Source of the DNA: Streptomyces eurythermus
Lineage (GTDB): Bacteria; Actinomycetota; Actinomycetes; Streptomycetales; Streptomycetaceae
Direction of reading: 5' to 3'
Length of the DNA: 64,000 bases
Assembly: GCF_014649115.1 (NCBI RefSeq)
Contig: NZ_BMSK01000001.1
Location: forward strand, 1-64,000
Under the pieces are notes generated by a model. That model saw only the letters and a list, made by a program, of their open reading frames with translations. It searched no databases and was not told the DNA's origin. This document shows, piece by piece, positions 1 through 9,366 of this stretch; the stretch's first letter is position 1; each line of letters begins with the position of its first letter. The position numbers and the translations under genes were made by a program.

Positions 1-178
1 AAGCGGTCTCCGAGGTGAACCGGTCTCCGGTGAGCTGCATACCGTCACCCGAGTCCCCCGCGAACCGGATGATCACCCGGTCCAGACGCCGCACGTCCTT
101 CGCGTCGCCCGGTTTGCGCTGCTCTCCCACGACGGTTCCGTCGGCCTGCTCCGCTGGGCTGCTGACCTGGCTGGTCAC
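1..178 (-). CDS. korA: 2-oxoacid:ferredoxin oxidoreductase alpha subunit, 5' end only
   Basis: Only the first 59 codons are in the window; the gene runs off the left edge. The GTG start at 178 lies about eight bases after an AAGGAGGT ribosome binding site. The N-terminus has a short polar leader and then the segment IRFAGDSGDGMQLTGDRF, typical of the gamma-domain start of KorA-type 2-oxoglutarate:ferredoxin oxidoreductases. In these enzymes the alpha and beta subunits decarboxylate 2-oxoglutarate to succinyl-CoA with reduction of ferredoxin. The beta subunit would lie outside the window. Its position beside a complex I gene cluster without NADH-dehydrogenase subunits is suggestive of a ferredoxin link, which is inference. 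Confidence 0.85.
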   Translation of the reverse strand, partial: MTSQVSSPAEQADGTVVGEQRKPGDAKDVRRLDRVIIRFAGDSGDGMQLTGDRFTSETA

Positions 179-339
179 TGAACTGGACCTCCTTCGAGGC
201 GGCTGTCCGGGGCCGGTCGTCCCACGGACCATCCCAGGATCAACCCTACGTCGGTCAGGGTCGCCTTCCCGAGGCCATTCGCGGATTGGATGACATTTCT
301 GGAGGGCCCGTCGCGCCGGCTTCCCCTCATGTCCGGCAT

Positions 340-369
340 CGCGGAAGCGCCGCTCACAGCGCTTCCGCG
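340..369 (-). terminator. Terminator of the two-component operon
   Basis: An 11-bp perfect inverted repeat (CGCGGAAGCGC and its complement) with an 8-base loop lies just past the stop codon of the response regulator gene. It has no T-run, as is usual for Streptomyces terminators. Confidence 0.6.
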
Positions 370-401
370 CGCCTGGGGAATCTCTGCCGCAGTGGGCCGT
401 C

Positions 402-1073
402 TCAGGAGTTCAGGTAGGTGAGCACGGCCAGCACCCGCCGGTGGTCGCCGTCGCTCGGAGCCAGGCCGAGCTTCAGGAAGATGTTGCTGACGTGCTTCTC
501 CACGGCGCCGTCGCTGACCACCAGCTGCCGCGCGATCGCCGAGTTCGTCCGCCCCTCCGCCATCAGCCCGAGCACCTCGCGCTCCCGGGGGGTCAGCCCG
601 GCCAGCACGTCCTGCTTGCGGCTGCGGCCCAGCAACTGCGCGACCACCTCCGGGTCCAGCGCCGTACCGCCCTCGGCCACCCGCACCACCGCGTCGACGA
701 ACTCCCGCACGTCCGCGACCCGGTCCTTGAGCAGATAGCCCACGCCCCGGCTGGAACCGGCCAGCAGCTCGGTGGCGTAACGCTCCTCCACGTACTGCGA
801 CAGCACGAGCACCCCGAGCCCCGGGTGGACCCGGCGCAGCGTCACGGCCGCCCGGACACCCTCGTCGGTGTGCGTCGGCGGCATCCGTACGTCCGCCACG
901 ACCACGTCGGGCAGCTCGCCCCGGCCGTCCAGGTCGGCGATGGTCTTCACCAGTGCGTCCGCGTCGCCGACGCCGGCCACGACGTCGTGCCCGCGGTCGG
1001 TCAACAGCCGGGTCAGGCCCTCTCTCAGCAGCACCGAGTCCTCGGCGATGACCACCCGCACCCTGTCCTCCAC
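402..1073 (-). CDS. NarL/LuxR-type response regulator
   Basis: A 223-residue protein with an N-terminal receiver domain (acidic pocket AED near residue 10, phospho-acceptor Asp in VVVADVRMPP, Lys in YLLKDRV) and a C-terminal LuxR/GerE helix-turn-helix (LTPREREVLGLMAEGRTNSAIARQL). I chose the GTG at 1073, which gives the usual response regulator N-terminus and has a GGGGGA stretch about ten bases upstream. A TTG at 1097 in the same frame is possible but less likely. It is the last gene of a minus-strand operon behind two sensor kinases and probably receives phosphate from one or both. Its targets cannot be read from the sequence. Confidence 0.88.
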   Translation of the reverse strand: MEDRVRVVIAEDSVLLREGLTRLLTDRGHDVVAGVGDADALVKTIADLDGRGELPDVVVADVRMPPTHTDEGVRAAVTLRRVHPGLGVLVLSQYVEERYATELLAGSSRGVGYLLKDRVADVREFVDAVVRVAEGGTALDPEVVAQLLGRSRKQDVLAGLTPREREVLGLMAEGRTNSAIARQLVVSDGAVEKHVSNIFLKLGLAPSDGDHRRVLAVLTYLNS

Positions 1074-1248
1074 GATCTTCCGGTCCCCCCAGCACAATCC
1101 GTCACGGCGGCGTCCGCCCAGCGTCCGCCGTCCTACGGAACACCAGCATTCCAGGGATCGGGCCGCGGCGCCGCCGTACCAGGGGAAAGATCGGGGATCT
1201 CGGGCAGCCGCGCCGGAACGGGACCCCGGGCAGCCGCGCCGAAACTCT

Positions 1249-2574
1249 TCAGCCGCGCCAGGGCAGTTCCGCCGTCACCCGGGTGGGGCCGCCGGACGGG
1301 GAGTCCACCACGAGGACGCCGTCCACCGCGCCCAGCCGGGCCGCGAGACCGGCCAGCCCGGAACCCCGGGAGGGGTCGGCGCCGCCCCGGCCGTCGTCGC
1401 TCACCTGGAGCAGCAGCCGGTCGTCCGCCCGCCACACGTCGACCGAGGCGGTCCGGGCCCCGCTGTGCTCGCCGACGTTGCGCAGCAGCTCGGAGACGGT
1501 GAAGTAGGCGATGCCCTCGATGGCCGGGGCCGGCCGGGCCGGCAGGTCGACCTCCACCCGGACCGGCACCGCGCAGCGGGAGGCGACCGCCGACAGCGCC
1601 GCGTCCAGACCTCGGTCGGTGAGCACGGCCGGGTGGATGCCCCGGGCCAGGTCGCGCAGCTCCTGGAGGGCCGTCTTCACCTCGCCGTGCGCCTCCTCCA
1701 CCAGCCGCGCCGCCGCCGTCGGGTCGTCCCGCAGCTTCTCCTTCGCCAGCCCCAGGTCCATGGCGAGACCGGCCAGCCGGGCCTGGGCGCCGTCGTGCAG
1801 GGCCCGCTCGATGCGGCGCAGATCGGCGGCGGCCGCGTCGACCACGACCCCCCGGTCCGACTCCAGCTCCACCACCCGCGCCGACAGCGGCGACGGCCCG
1901 AGCAGCCCGCGCACCAACAGCCCGTCCACGCTCGTCAGGGCCCGCACCAGCCAAGGGCCGGCCAGCGTGAACGCCAGCCCGACCAGCGTGGCCAGCCCGA
2001 TCTCGAAGGGGTTGTCCAGGTAGACGCTGTGGTGGCTGTCGCCGTACAGCTGGAGACCGCCCTGGCCGCCGTACACCGGGAACACCCAGAACCACAGCGG
2101 GTACGTCAGCAGTGACCAGCCGATGCTCCAGAAGGTCACCACCACCGAGAACGAGAACACCGCCCACGGGAACTGCACCAGCGTGTACAGCGCCTGCCGC
2201 CAGGAGGAGCCGCTCTTCAGCACCGCCCCCGTCCAGGCCACCGGGCCCGGCTTGGCCGGACGCAGCGGCTCCGGGTCGGCCACCCGCAGGCCCAGCAGCG
2301 CCCGCGCCCGCGCCCGCTCCAGCACCCCGAAGCCCCGGCAGCCGGCCAGCGCCGCCGCCAGCACCGGGATGCCGAGGAAGGTCACCAGCAGGCCCGCGCC
2401 GAGGGAGACCATCGTCACCGTCCAGCAGAACAGCACGATCGCGACCGGCAGGCTCAGCAGCACGTACCCGAACTCCCGCCAGGTGCGCGCCTCGAACGGC
2501 GCCCGCAGCCCGGCCGGCAGCCGGTGCGGCCGCTCGCTGCGGTAGGCGTACCCGTGTCCGTACTCCGTCGCCAT
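1249..2574 (-). CDS. Sensor histidine kinase with N-terminal membrane sensor (copy 1)
   Basis: A 441-residue protein starting at the ATG at 2574. The N-terminal half holds several hydrophobic segments and resembles the 'putative sensor' membrane domain common in actinobacteria. The C-terminal half has a HisKA_3 dimerisation segment with the phospho-accepting His in [15 protein letters not shown], an N-box ([12 protein letters not shown]) and G-boxes ([22 protein letters not shown]) of an HATPase domain. It is very similar to the upstream kinase at 2730-3938, including the shared stretch [20 protein letters not shown], so the two are tandem duplicates. It precedes the single response regulator gene by about 175 bases. 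Confidence 0.87.
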   Translation of the reverse strand: MATEYGHGYAYRSERPHRLPAGLRAPFEARTWREFGYVLLSLPVAIVLFCWTVTMVSLGAGLLVTFLGIPVLAAALAGCRGFGVLERARARALLGLRVADPEPLRPAKPGPVAWTGAVLKSGSSWRQALYTLVQFPWAVFSFSVVVTFWSIGWSLLTYPLWFWVFPVYGGQGGLQLYGDSHHSVYLDNPFEIGLATLVGLAFTLAGPWLVRALTSVDGLLVRGLLGPSPLSARVVELESDRGVVVDAAAADLRRIERALHDGAQARLAGLAMDLGLAKEKLRDDPTAAARLVEEAHGEVKTALQELRDLARGIHPAVLTDRGLDAALSAVASRCAVPVRVEVDLPARPAPAIEGIAYFTVSELLRNVGEHSGARTASVDVWRADDRLLLQVSDDGRGGADPSRGSGLAGLAARLGAVDGVLVVDSPSGGPTRVTAELPWRG

Positions 2575-2729
2575 CGGTGTCGTCCCGTTCTCCTCGTCCA
2601 CGCGGCGGTTCAGCCGTACGTCCAGGGTGGTCCGCCGCGCCTTCCGGGGACATGGAGGCCGTCGGCGTCTTCGGCGGGGGGTTTTCCCCACCCCGCGCCC
2701 GCGGCTGGTCCGTGGTGGCCGGGCCCGGC

Positions 2730-3938
2730 CTACTCCTGCCGGTCGCGCCAGGGCAGTTCCGCCGTGATCACCGTCGGGCCGCCGGGCGGGGAGTCGACCA
2801 CGAACAGGCCGTCCACCGCGCCCAGCCGCTCCGCCAGCCCCCGCATGCCGCTGCCCCCGTCGAGCCGGGCGCCGCCCCGGCCGTCGTCCCGTACCCGGAG
2901 CATCAGCCGGTCGTCCGCCCGCCAGGCGTCGACGGAGGCGGTCCGGGCCCCGCTGTGCTTGCTGACGTTCTGCAACAGCTCGGAGACGGTGAAGTAGGCG
3001 ATGCCCTCGATGGCCGCCGCCGGCCGGGCCGGCAGGTCCACGCTCACCTTCACCGGCACCGTGCAGCGGGAGGCGACCGCCGACAGGGCAGCGTCCAGAC
3101 CTCGGTCGGTGAGGACCGCCGGGTGGATGCCCCGGGCCAGGTCGCGCAGCTCTTGGAGGGCCAGCTTCACCTCGCCGTGCGCCTCGTCCACCATCGCCGC
3201 CGCCGCGTCCGGATCCTCCAGCAGCTTCTCCTTGGCCAGGCCCAGCCCCATGGCCAGGTTGACCAGCCGCGCCTGGGCGCCGTCGTGCAGATCCCGCTCG
3301 ATCCGGCGCAGGTCCGCCGCCGCCGTGTCCACCACGATCCCCCGGTCGGACTCCAGCTCGGCGATCCGGCGCTCCAGCTCGTCGGAGGGCGACAGCAGCC
3401 CGCGCACCATTGCCCGGTCCAGGTTCGCCATCAGCCGCGCCAGGTACGGCAGCACCGGCCACAGCACGAACAGCGAGGTCAGCGTGGTGACGAAGGTGAG
3501 GATGCCCCACGGCAGCCGGATCACGTCGTACAGCAGGGTGCGCCAGCCCACCGGGTCCTTCAGCGCCATCCACACCCGGTGCACCGGCCCCCCGCTCCGG
3601 GCGAGCGGCAGCGGCGACGGCTCCTCCACCCGCACCCCGAGCAGCGCCCGGGCCCGTGCCCGCTCGGCCTTGCCCAGCTGCCGGGCGACCAGCAGGCACA
3701 CCGCGAGCAGCGGAAGCCCGATCACGGTGAGGGTGAGGGTGCCGCCGACCACCACCACGGTGAACGCGTACGTGAAACCGATCACCGCCACCGGCAGGTT
3801 CAGCAGCAGGTGCGCGATCTCCTTCCAGGTGTGCGCGTCGTAGGCCGGCCGGGGCGGAGGCAGCCGGTGCGGGCCGGCGCTTCCGTCGTCTGCGTCGGTG
3901 CCGCCGTTCGGGGCGGCGGTGGGGCGGAGAGCGGTCAT
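2730..3938 (-). CDS. Sensor histidine kinase with N-terminal membrane sensor (copy 2)
   Basis: A 402-residue protein from the ATG at 3938, the first gene of the minus-strand operon. It has hydrophobic N-terminal segments (for example [19 protein letters not shown]), then HisKA_3 with His in [15 protein letters not shown], an N-box ([12 protein letters not shown]) and glycine-rich ATP-binding boxes (RDDGRGG). The kinase halves of this and the following gene are nearly superimposable while the sensor halves differ, so duplication followed by sensor divergence is the simplest reading. Whether the two form a heterodimer or respond to separate signals is unknown. The gene is divergent from nuoA with about 240 bases between them. 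Confidence 0.87.
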   Translation of the reverse strand: MTALRPTAAPNGGTDADDGSAGPHRLPPPRPAYDAHTWKEIAHLLLNLPVAVIGFTYAFTVVVVGGTLTLTVIGLPLLAVCLLVARQLGKAERARARALLGVRVEEPSPLPLARSGGPVHRVWMALKDPVGWRTLLYDVIRLPWGILTFVTTLTSLFVLWPVLPYLARLMANLDRAMVRGLLSPSDELERRIAELESDRGIVVDTAAADLRRIERDLHDGAQARLVNLAMGLGLAKEKLLEDPDAAAAMVDEAHGEVKLALQELRDLARGIHPAVLTDRGLDAALSAVASRCTVPVKVSVDLPARPAAAIEGIAYFTVSELLQNVSKHSGARTASVDAWRADDRLMLRVRDDGRGGARLDGGSGMRGLAERLGAVDGLFVVDSPPGGPTVITAELPWRDRQE

Positions 3939-4063
3939 GCTGGTCAGCCTGCCGTGCCGGGCACCGTTCCCGCCATGCGGTATGCCGCCCTGCGCCGCCG
4001 GGGGAAAACCCCACCCCGGGCCCGCCCCGGTCCGCCCGGGCCGTCCCACGGCGTGACGGGCCG

Positions 4064-4092
4064 CTTACCCGCTCTTTATCAGGGCCTAGACT
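4064..4092 (+). promoter_or_regulatory. Possible nuoA promoter
   Basis: A good -10 hexamer TAGACT (4087-4092) lies 17 bases after a weak -35 candidate CTTACC (4064-4069) in the gap that divides the kinase operon from the nuo cluster. The -35 match is poor, so this is tentative. Confidence 0.35.
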
Positions 4093-4179
4093 CGCGTGCG
4101 TACAGATCCTCGAACCACGAGGCATCACCCAGTGCACTAATTCACCACGGTCACGAGGTCAGGGAGCGAGGGACGGACG

Positions 4180-4599
4180 GTGCGGGAGACGTTGGGGGAC
4201 TCGGCGGTCGCCGCGGGGCACGTCGTCGCGGCCGGCTACTTCCGGTCCTACTCGGTGGTCGGGCTGCTCGCCGTCGTCGGCGTGCTGTTCGTAGCGGTCG
4301 CCTTCGGCGCCGGCCGCCTGCTGCGCCCGGTCGTGCCGACCCCGGAGAAACTGCTGACCTACGAGTGCGGTGTCGACCCCGTCGGCGAGGGCTGGGCCCA
4401 CACCCAGGTCCGCTACTACGTCTATGCCTTCCTGTACGTGATCTTCGCCGTCGACTCGATCTTCCTGTTCCCCTGGGCCACGGTCTTCGCCGCCCCCGGC
4501 TACGGCGCGGCGACCCTGGTGGAGATGTTCGTCTTCCTCGGTTTCCTCGCCGTGGGCCTGCTGTACGCATACAAGAAGGGCGTCCTGGCATGGACGTGA
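4180..4599 (+). CDS. nuoA: NADH-quinone oxidoreductase subunit A (second cluster)
   Basis: A 139-residue membrane protein with three hydrophobic segments and the NuoA signature [16 protein letters not shown] in the loop after the first helix, followed by [21 protein letters not shown]. NuoA is a small membrane subunit at the junction of the peripheral and membrane arms of complex I. The GTG start at 4180 follows a purine-rich AGGGACGGACG. It is the first gene of a ten-gene nuo cluster; its last ten bases overlap nuoB. The cluster has no nuoD-G, so it is an alternative to a full nuo operon, which Streptomyces carries elsewhere. Confidence 0.93.
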   Translation: MRETLGDSAVAAGHVVAAGYFRSYSVVGLLAVVGVLFVAVAFGAGRLLRPVVPTPEKLLTYECGVDPVGEGWAHTQVRYYVYAFLYVIFAVDSIFLFPWATVFAAPGYGAATLVEMFVFLGFLAVGLLYAYKKGVLAWT

Positions 4600-5195
4600 A
4601 CCCGGACCCCGTTCTCCTGCCCGAGCCCAAGCGGCTGGGGGCGCTGGCGCGGCTGGCGCCCGAGCCGATGAAGGTGGTCCTGAACTGGGGCCGCCGCTAC
4701 TCGCTCTGGGTGTTCAACTTCGGCCTCGCCTGCTGCGCGATCGAGTTCATCGCCGCGTCGATGGCCCGGCACGACTTCATCCGGCTCGGCGTCATCCCCT
4801 TCGCGCCGGGCCCCCGCCAGGCCGACCTGATGGTGGTCTCGGGCACCGTGACGGACAAGATGGCCCCGGCCGTCAAGCGCCTGTACGAGCAGATGCCCGA
4901 GCCGAAGTACGTCATCTCCTTCGGCGCGTGCTCCAACTGCGGCGGCCCCTACTGGGACTCCTACTCCGTCACCAAGGGCGTCGACCAGATCATCCCGGTG
5001 GACGTCTACGTCCCCGGCTGCCCGCCACGCCCCGAGGCGCTGCTCCAGGGCATCCTCAAGCTCCAGGAGAAGATCGCCCGCGAGTCGCTCGGGGAGCGGT
5101 ACGGCGACGGGCCCGCCGGCCGGCCGTCCACCGCGGCCCTGCAGAGCGGCCTGGTGCGGCCCCCGGCGCCGGCCGGTGAGGAGGGCCCGCGATGA
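4590..5195 (+). CDS. nuoB: NADH-quinone oxidoreductase subunit B
   Basis: A 201-residue protein with the cysteine set that binds the terminal N2 [4Fe-4S] cluster: LACCAIEF (two adjacent Cys), [14 protein letters not shown] and [11 protein letters not shown]. The ATG at 4590 overlaps the end of nuoA. NuoB normally packs against NuoD to form the quinone site, yet no nuoD is present in this cluster, so NuoB must either use a NuoD encoded elsewhere or work in a modified complex. The last about 40 residues are Gly/Pro/Ala-rich. It ends in an ATGA overlap with nuoC. Confidence 0.95.
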   Translation: MDVNPDPVLLPEPKRLGALARLAPEPMKVVLNWGRRYSLWVFNFGLACCAIEFIAASMARHDFIRLGVIPFAPGPRQADLMVVSGTVTDKMAPAVKRLYEQMPEPKYVISFGACSNCGGPYWDSYSVTKGVDQIIPVDVYVPGCPPRPEALLQGILKLQEKIARESLGERYGDGPAGRPSTAALQSGLVRPPAPAGEEGPR

Positions 5196-6865
5196 GCACC
5201 GCCGCCGGCTGGCTGCCCGCCCCCGCCGAGGAACTCTTCGGCCCGGACGCCACGGCGGAGGAGTCGTACGACCTCCTGACCGTGGACGTACCGCCGTCCG
5301 CCTGGCTCACCGCCCTGGAGACGGCCCGTACGACCCTGGGCTGCACCTACTTCGACTGGCTGAGCGCGGTCGACGAACCGGGCACGGGCTTCCGGGTCGC
5401 CGCGCACGTCGTCGCCCTGCACCCGGTCCGCCGGCTCCTCGTCCGTACGACGGTCCCGCACGAGGCGCCCGTCCTGCCCTCCGCCACCGGCGTCTACGCG
5501 GGCGCGGCCTGGCACGAGCGCGAGACCCACGAGATGTTCGGCGTCGGCTTCGAGGGCCACCCGGGCCTGGAGCACCTGCTCCTCCCCGAGAACTTCGAGG
5601 GTCACCCCCTCCGCAAGGACTTCGTCCTCGCCGCCCGGGTCGCCAAGGCGTGGCCCGGCGCCAAGGAGCCGGGCGAGTCCGAGCATGGCGGCCCCAAGCG
5701 CCGCCAGATGCTGCCGCCGGGCGTCCCCGACCCCAACGAATGGGGTCCCCTGAAGGGTCAGCTGCCCCCGGCCCCGGCCCGCCCGGCCAGGGCTGCGGCG
5801 ACCCGTGCGACAGGCGACCGCCCGGTACGCCGCACCCGCTCGGCAGCGGAGGGCTCGGCCGGCCAGGCGGCCCAGCCGAGCGCTGCCGCGCCGGGCACGG
5901 CGCCGGGTACGGACCCTGGCGCTCCCGCGCGCCCGCGCCGGATGCGGAGTGTGAGCGAGGGTTCGGCGAGTCAGGTGGCCGAGCCGGGGGCTGCTTCTGG
6001 GGAGGCTGGCGCTTCGGGTGCGGTGCCGGGTGCGGGTGCTCCTGCGCGTCCGCGCCGGATGCGGAGTGCGAGTGAGGGTTCGGCGAGCCAGCAGGCGGCC
6101 CGGGCCGAGGACGCGGCGCCGCGCAAGGAGGCCGCGGCCGAGGGCGATGCCACGGGTGCGGCGGCACAGGGACCGGCGGAAGGTCCGGCCGCCGAGGCCT
6201 CGGTGGCCTACGAGCCCGGACCCGCGCCCGCCCCGACGCGCCGCGCCCGCAGCGCCTCGGAGGGCTCGGCCTCCCAGCGCGCCCGTGCCCCGCGCAGCTC
6301 GGACGCCCCCTGGCACCACGCCCGCCCGGCCTTCGACGAGCCGCGACCGGCCCCGGAACCGGAGCCCCGAAAGGCGACCGAGCCGGAGGGGACCGGCAGG
6401 CCGGAGGGCACCGGCAAGCCGGAGCGCACTGGCGAGCCGGAGCCGGAGCGGGCTTCGCAGCCGGAGCGGGCTTCGGGGCCGGAGCCGAAGGGTGAACCGC
6501 AACCGGCGCCTGAGCGGCAGCCGGCACCGAGGCCTGAGCCGGAAACGCGCCCTGAGCCGGACTCGCAGCGTGAACCGGCACCACAGCCTGAGCCGGACTC
6601 GCAGCCTGAGCCGGACTCGCAGCCTGAGCCGGACTCGCGGCCTGAGCCGGAAACGCGACCCGAGCCGGACTCGCGGCGCACCTCGGCGGCGCGACCGGCA
6701 CCGGGCGAGGCCCAGTCGGCAGCGGGCGAGGCCCAGCCGGCCGAGCCCGGCCCTGCCGCCGGACCCGGCCACCCCCACACTCCCCGAACCCCGACCACCC
6801 CCGGCGACCCCGACGCCGGTACCGACCCCGACCCCGACCCCGACCCCACAGGAGGCCCGCAGTGA
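5192..6865 (+). CDS. nuoC: NADH-quinone oxidoreductase subunit C with very long repetitive tail
   Basis: A 557-residue protein, two to three times the usual NuoC length. Residues about 1-185 form the NuoC (30 kDa) domain, with the signature [24 protein letters not shown] at about 109-132. Residues about 190-557 are low-complexity, rich in Pro, Glu, Ala, Arg and Ser. Four spaced copies of an R-x-R-S-x-x-E-G-S-A-S/G-Q motif start near residues 213, 249, 289 and 351, and a run of [12 protein letters not shown]-like units lies near 450-510. The reading frame is open throughout, and nuoH starts in a GTGA overlap at its end, so the tail is translated into the operon. Its role is unknown; it looks intrinsically disordered. 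Confidence 0.93.
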   Translation: MSTAAGWLPAPAEELFGPDATAEESYDLLTVDVPPSAWLTALETARTTLGCTYFDWLSAVDEPGTGFRVAAHVVALHPVRRLLVRTTVPHEAPVLPSATGVYAGAAWHERETHEMFGVGFEGHPGLEHLLLPENFEGHPLRKDFVLAARVAKAWPGAKEPGESEHGGPKRRQMLPPGVPDPNEWGPLKGQLPPAPARPARAAATRATGDRPVRRTRSAAEGSAGQAAQPSAAAPGTAPGTDPGAPARPRRMRSVSEGSASQVAEPGAASGEAGASGAVPGAGAPARPRRMRSASEGSASQQAARAEDAAPRKEAAAEGDATGAAAQGPAEGPAAEASVAYEPGPAPAPTRRARSASEGSASQRARAPRSSDAPWHHARPAFDEPRPAPEPEPRKATEPEGTGRPEGTGKPERTGEPEPERASQPERASGPEPKGEPQPAPERQPAPRPEPETRPEPDSQREPAPQPEPDSQPEPDSQPEPDSRPEPETRPEPDSRRTSAARPAPGEAQSAAGEAQPAEPGPAAGPGHPHTPRTPTTPGDPDAGTDPDPDPDPTGGPQ

Positions 6866-7830
6866 ACGACGTGCTGGACGTCGCGCTGCGACTCCTCGTC
6901 GTGTTCGCCGTCTTCCTCACCTTCCCGCTGATCGTCGGTCAGACCGAGCACAAGGTGATGGCCCACATGCAGGGCCGCCTCGGCCCGATGTACGCGGGCG
7001 GATTCCACGGCTGGGCCCAGCTGATCGCCGACGGCGTGAAGTTCGCGCAGAAGGAGGACGTGGTTCCGGCGGGCGCCGACCGCCGTGTCTTCCAGCTCGC
7101 GCCCGCCGTGGCCCTGCTGCCGTACCTCCTCGTCCTGCTCGCCATCCCGATCGGCCCGGGCGAGGGCGCCGTCGGCCAGGTCCTCGACGCCGGCGTGTTC
7201 TTCGTCCTCGCGGTGATGGGCGTCGGCGTGCTCGGCTCGCTTATGGCCGGCTGGGCCAGCGCCAACAAGTTCTCCCTGCTCGGCGGCCTGCGCACGGCCG
7301 CCCAGCTGCTCTCCTACGAACTGCCGATGCTGCTGGCGGCGGCCTCCGTCGCGATGGCGGCCGGCACCGTCTCCCTGCCCGGCATCCTGCACGCCTTCCA
7401 CTGGTGGTGGCTGCCGTGGCAGATCGTCGGCGCGGTCGTCTTCTTCGTCGCCGGACTCGCCGAACTGCAACGCCCGCCGTTCGACATGCCGGTCGCCGAC
7501 TCCGAGATCATCTTCGGCGCGTACACCGAGTACACCGGTCTGCGCTTCGCCCTGTTCCTGCTCGCCGAGTACGCCGGCATCGTCGTCCTGTGCGGCCTGA
7601 CCACCGTCCTCTTCCTCGGCGGCTGGCACGGCCCGTGGGGCGCCGACGGCCTCGGCTGGGTGTGGACCCTGCTGAAGACCGCGATCCTCGCCTTCCTCGT
7701 GATCTGGCTCCGCGTGACCTACCCGCGGCTGCGCGAGGACCAGCTCCAGAAGCTGTCCTGGACCCTCCTCGTCCCCCTCTCCCTCGCCCAGATCGCCCTC
7801 ACCGGCATCGTCAAGGTGGTGATCTCCTAA
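6862..7830 (+). CDS. nuoH: NADH-quinone oxidoreductase subunit H
   Basis: A 322-residue polytopic membrane protein with about eight hydrophobic helices. Family marks are the [14 protein letters not shown] segment near the N-terminus, LADGVKF-like [15 protein letters not shown], and the acidic loop [24 protein letters not shown]. NuoH links the quinone site to the proton pumps. GTG start with GTGA overlap to nuoC and an AGGAGG site upstream. It follows nuoC directly, where nuoD, E, F and G would lie in a 14-gene operon. Confidence 0.95.
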   Translation: MNDVLDVALRLLVVFAVFLTFPLIVGQTEHKVMAHMQGRLGPMYAGGFHGWAQLIADGVKFAQKEDVVPAGADRRVFQLAPAVALLPYLLVLLAIPIGPGEGAVGQVLDAGVFFVLAVMGVGVLGSLMAGWASANKFSLLGGLRTAAQLLSYELPMLLAAASVAMAAGTVSLPGILHAFHWWWLPWQIVGAVVFFVAGLAELQRPPFDMPVADSEIIFGAYTEYTGLRFALFLLAEYAGIVVLCGLTTVLFLGGWHGPWGADGLGWVWTLLKTAILAFLVIWLRVTYPRLREDQLQKLSWTLLVPLSLAQIALTGIVKVVIS

Positions 7831-8387
7831 TGGCCCCCATCCCCGGCTCCGGCCTCGCCAAGGGCCTGGCCGTCACCCTGCGCACGATGACGAGGAAGAG
7901 CGTCACCGAGCAGTACCCGGACGCCCTGCCCGAGTTGCCGCCCCGCACCCGCGGGGTGATCGGGCTGTTCGAGGAGAACTGCACGGTCTGCATGCTGTGC
8001 GCCCGCGAGTGCCCGGACTGGTGCATCTACATCGACTCCCACAAGGAGACCGTCCCGCCCGCCGCCCCCGGCGGCCGGGAGCGCAGCCGCAACGTCCTCG
8101 ACCGGTTCGCGATCGACTTCTCCCTGTGCATGTACTGCGGCATCTGCATCGAGGTCTGTCCTTTCGACGCGCTGTTCTGGTCCCCGGAGTTCGAGTACGC
8201 CGAGACCGACATCCGCGACCTCACCCACGAGCGGGACAAGCTCCGCGAGTGGATGTGGACCGTGCCGGCCCCGCCCGCCCTGGACCCCGGCGCCGAGGAA
8301 CCCAAGGAGATCGCCGCGGCCCGCAAGACCGCCGAGAAGCTGGCCGCCGCGCAGGCGCAGGCGCAGCCGGGGGAGGGCACGTCATGA
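7830..8387 (+). CDS. nuoI: NADH-quinone oxidoreductase subunit I, 2x[4Fe-4S] ferredoxin
   Basis: A 185-residue peripheral subunit with two intact binding motifs, [12 protein letters not shown] and [12 protein letters not shown], for the N6a and N6b [4Fe-4S] clusters that carry electrons to NuoB. The ATG shares its first base with the stop codon of nuoH. The C-terminus is Ala/Glu/Gln-rich. In this cluster, which lacks the NADH-oxidising NuoEFG, NuoI is the most exposed electron-entry subunit and could in principle take electrons from ferredoxin; that is inference. Confidence 0.95.
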   Translation: MAPIPGSGLAKGLAVTLRTMTRKSVTEQYPDALPELPPRTRGVIGLFEENCTVCMLCARECPDWCIYIDSHKETVPPAAPGGRERSRNVLDRFAIDFSLCMYCGICIEVCPFDALFWSPEFEYAETDIRDLTHERDKLREWMWTVPAPPALDPGAEEPKEIAAARKTAEKLAAAQAQAQPGEGTS

Positions 8388-8986
8388 CGCTCGCCCAGGC
8401 CCCGCACGGCTTCCTGTCCCCGACCGGCGTCGAGATCGCCTTCCTGCTGGTCGGCCTGGTCACGCTGGGCGCCGCGCTGGTCACCGTCACCACCCGGCAG
8501 CTGGTGCACGCCGCCCTGTGGCTGGTGGTCGCGCTCGGCGGCCTCGCCGTGGAGTACCTGCTGCTGACGGCCGAGTTCATCGCCTGGGTGCAGGTGCTGA
8601 TCTACGTCGGCTCCGTAGTCGTCCTCCTGCTGTTCGGTCTGATGCTCACCAAGGCGCCCATCGGCCGCTCCCCGGACGCCGACTCCGGCAACCGCTGGGC
8701 AGCCCTGACCGTCGCGGTGGCCTCCGCGGTCGCCCTGGTCTGGGTGGTCGTGGACGCCTTCCGCACCACCTGGATCGACCTGGACGGCCCGGCCGCCGGC
8801 ACCACCGAGGTCACCGGCGCGAGCCTGTTCCGGCACTGGGTGCTGCCGTTCGAGGCCCTGTCCGTGCTGCTCCTCGCGGCACTGGTCGGCGCGATCGTGC
8901 TGTCCCGCAAGGCCAAGGCCGGCGACCAGACCGGAGACCCGGCCGGCGACCTGTCCGCGGCCCCCGGCAAGGAAGGCGCCCGCTGA
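8384..8986 (+). CDS. nuoJ: NADH-quinone oxidoreductase subunit J
   Basis: A 200-residue membrane protein with five hydrophobic segments and the typical NuoJ stretch [32 protein letters not shown]. It helps link the membrane arm to the quinone-reducing arm. The start is an ATGA overlap with nuoI and the end overlaps the ATG of nuoK, so translation is coupled on both sides. The C-terminal about 25 residues are polar. Confidence 0.92.
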   Translation: MTLAQAPHGFLSPTGVEIAFLLVGLVTLGAALVTVTTRQLVHAALWLVVALGGLAVEYLLLTAEFIAWVQVLIYVGSVVVLLLFGLMLTKAPIGRSPDADSGNRWAALTVAVASAVALVWVVVDAFRTTWIDLDGPAAGTTEVTGASLFRHWVLPFEALSVLLLAALVGAIVLSRKAKAGDQTGDPAGDLSAAPGKEGAR

Positions 8987-9366
8987 TGCACCTCGCCTAC
9001 CCCGCCGTACTCTCCGCCCTCCTGTTCTGCACCGGCCTGTACGGCGTCCTCGCCCGCCGCAACGCGATCCTGGTCCTGATGTCGGTCGAGCTGATGCTCA
9101 ACGCCGTCAACCTCAACCTGGTCGCCTTCGACGTGTGGCTCAGCCGGACCGCGCGGGAGACCCTGCACTCCGGTCAGGCACTGACCCTGTTCACCATCGC
9201 CATCGCCGCCGCCGAGATCGGCATCGGCCTGGCGATCGTGCTCGCGGTGTACCGCAACCGCGGCACCTCCGACATCGACAAGCTCCGCGACACCGCCGAG
9301 GGCCCCGACGCGGAAGGCCCCGACGGCGACCACCCCGCGGCCGAGAAGGCTGAGGCCACCGCGTGA
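8986..9366 (+). CDS. nuoK: NADH-quinone oxidoreductase subunit K
   Basis: A 126-residue protein with three transmembrane helices and the NuoK core [20 protein letters not shown], including the conserved membrane Glu, then [20 protein letters not shown] with the second Glu. These glutamates belong to the proton channel. The tail after residue 95 is polar and Asp/Glu/Ala-rich, about 30 residues longer than the usual about 100-residue subunit. Stop and start codons overlap nuoJ and nuoL. Confidence 0.94.
   Translation: MHLAYPAVLSALLFCTGLYGVLARRNAILVLMSVELMLNAVNLNLVAFDVWLSRTARETLHSGQALTLFTIAIAAAEIGIGLAIVLAVYRNRGTSDIDKLRDTAEGPDAEGPDGDHPAAEKAEATA

Noticed and set aside
2112..5195. A 1027-codon plus-strand open frame covering the two kinase genes and nuoB.
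   Set aside because: Only its last about 200 codons are coding (nuoB). The rest lies antisense to the kinases and shows Pro/Arg/Ser-rich shadow composition.
6018..7629. Repetitive frames over the nuoC tail in the other reading frames.
   Set aside because: They are shadows of the repetitive DNA in nuoC; the nuoC frame has the family domain and coupled start and stop sites.
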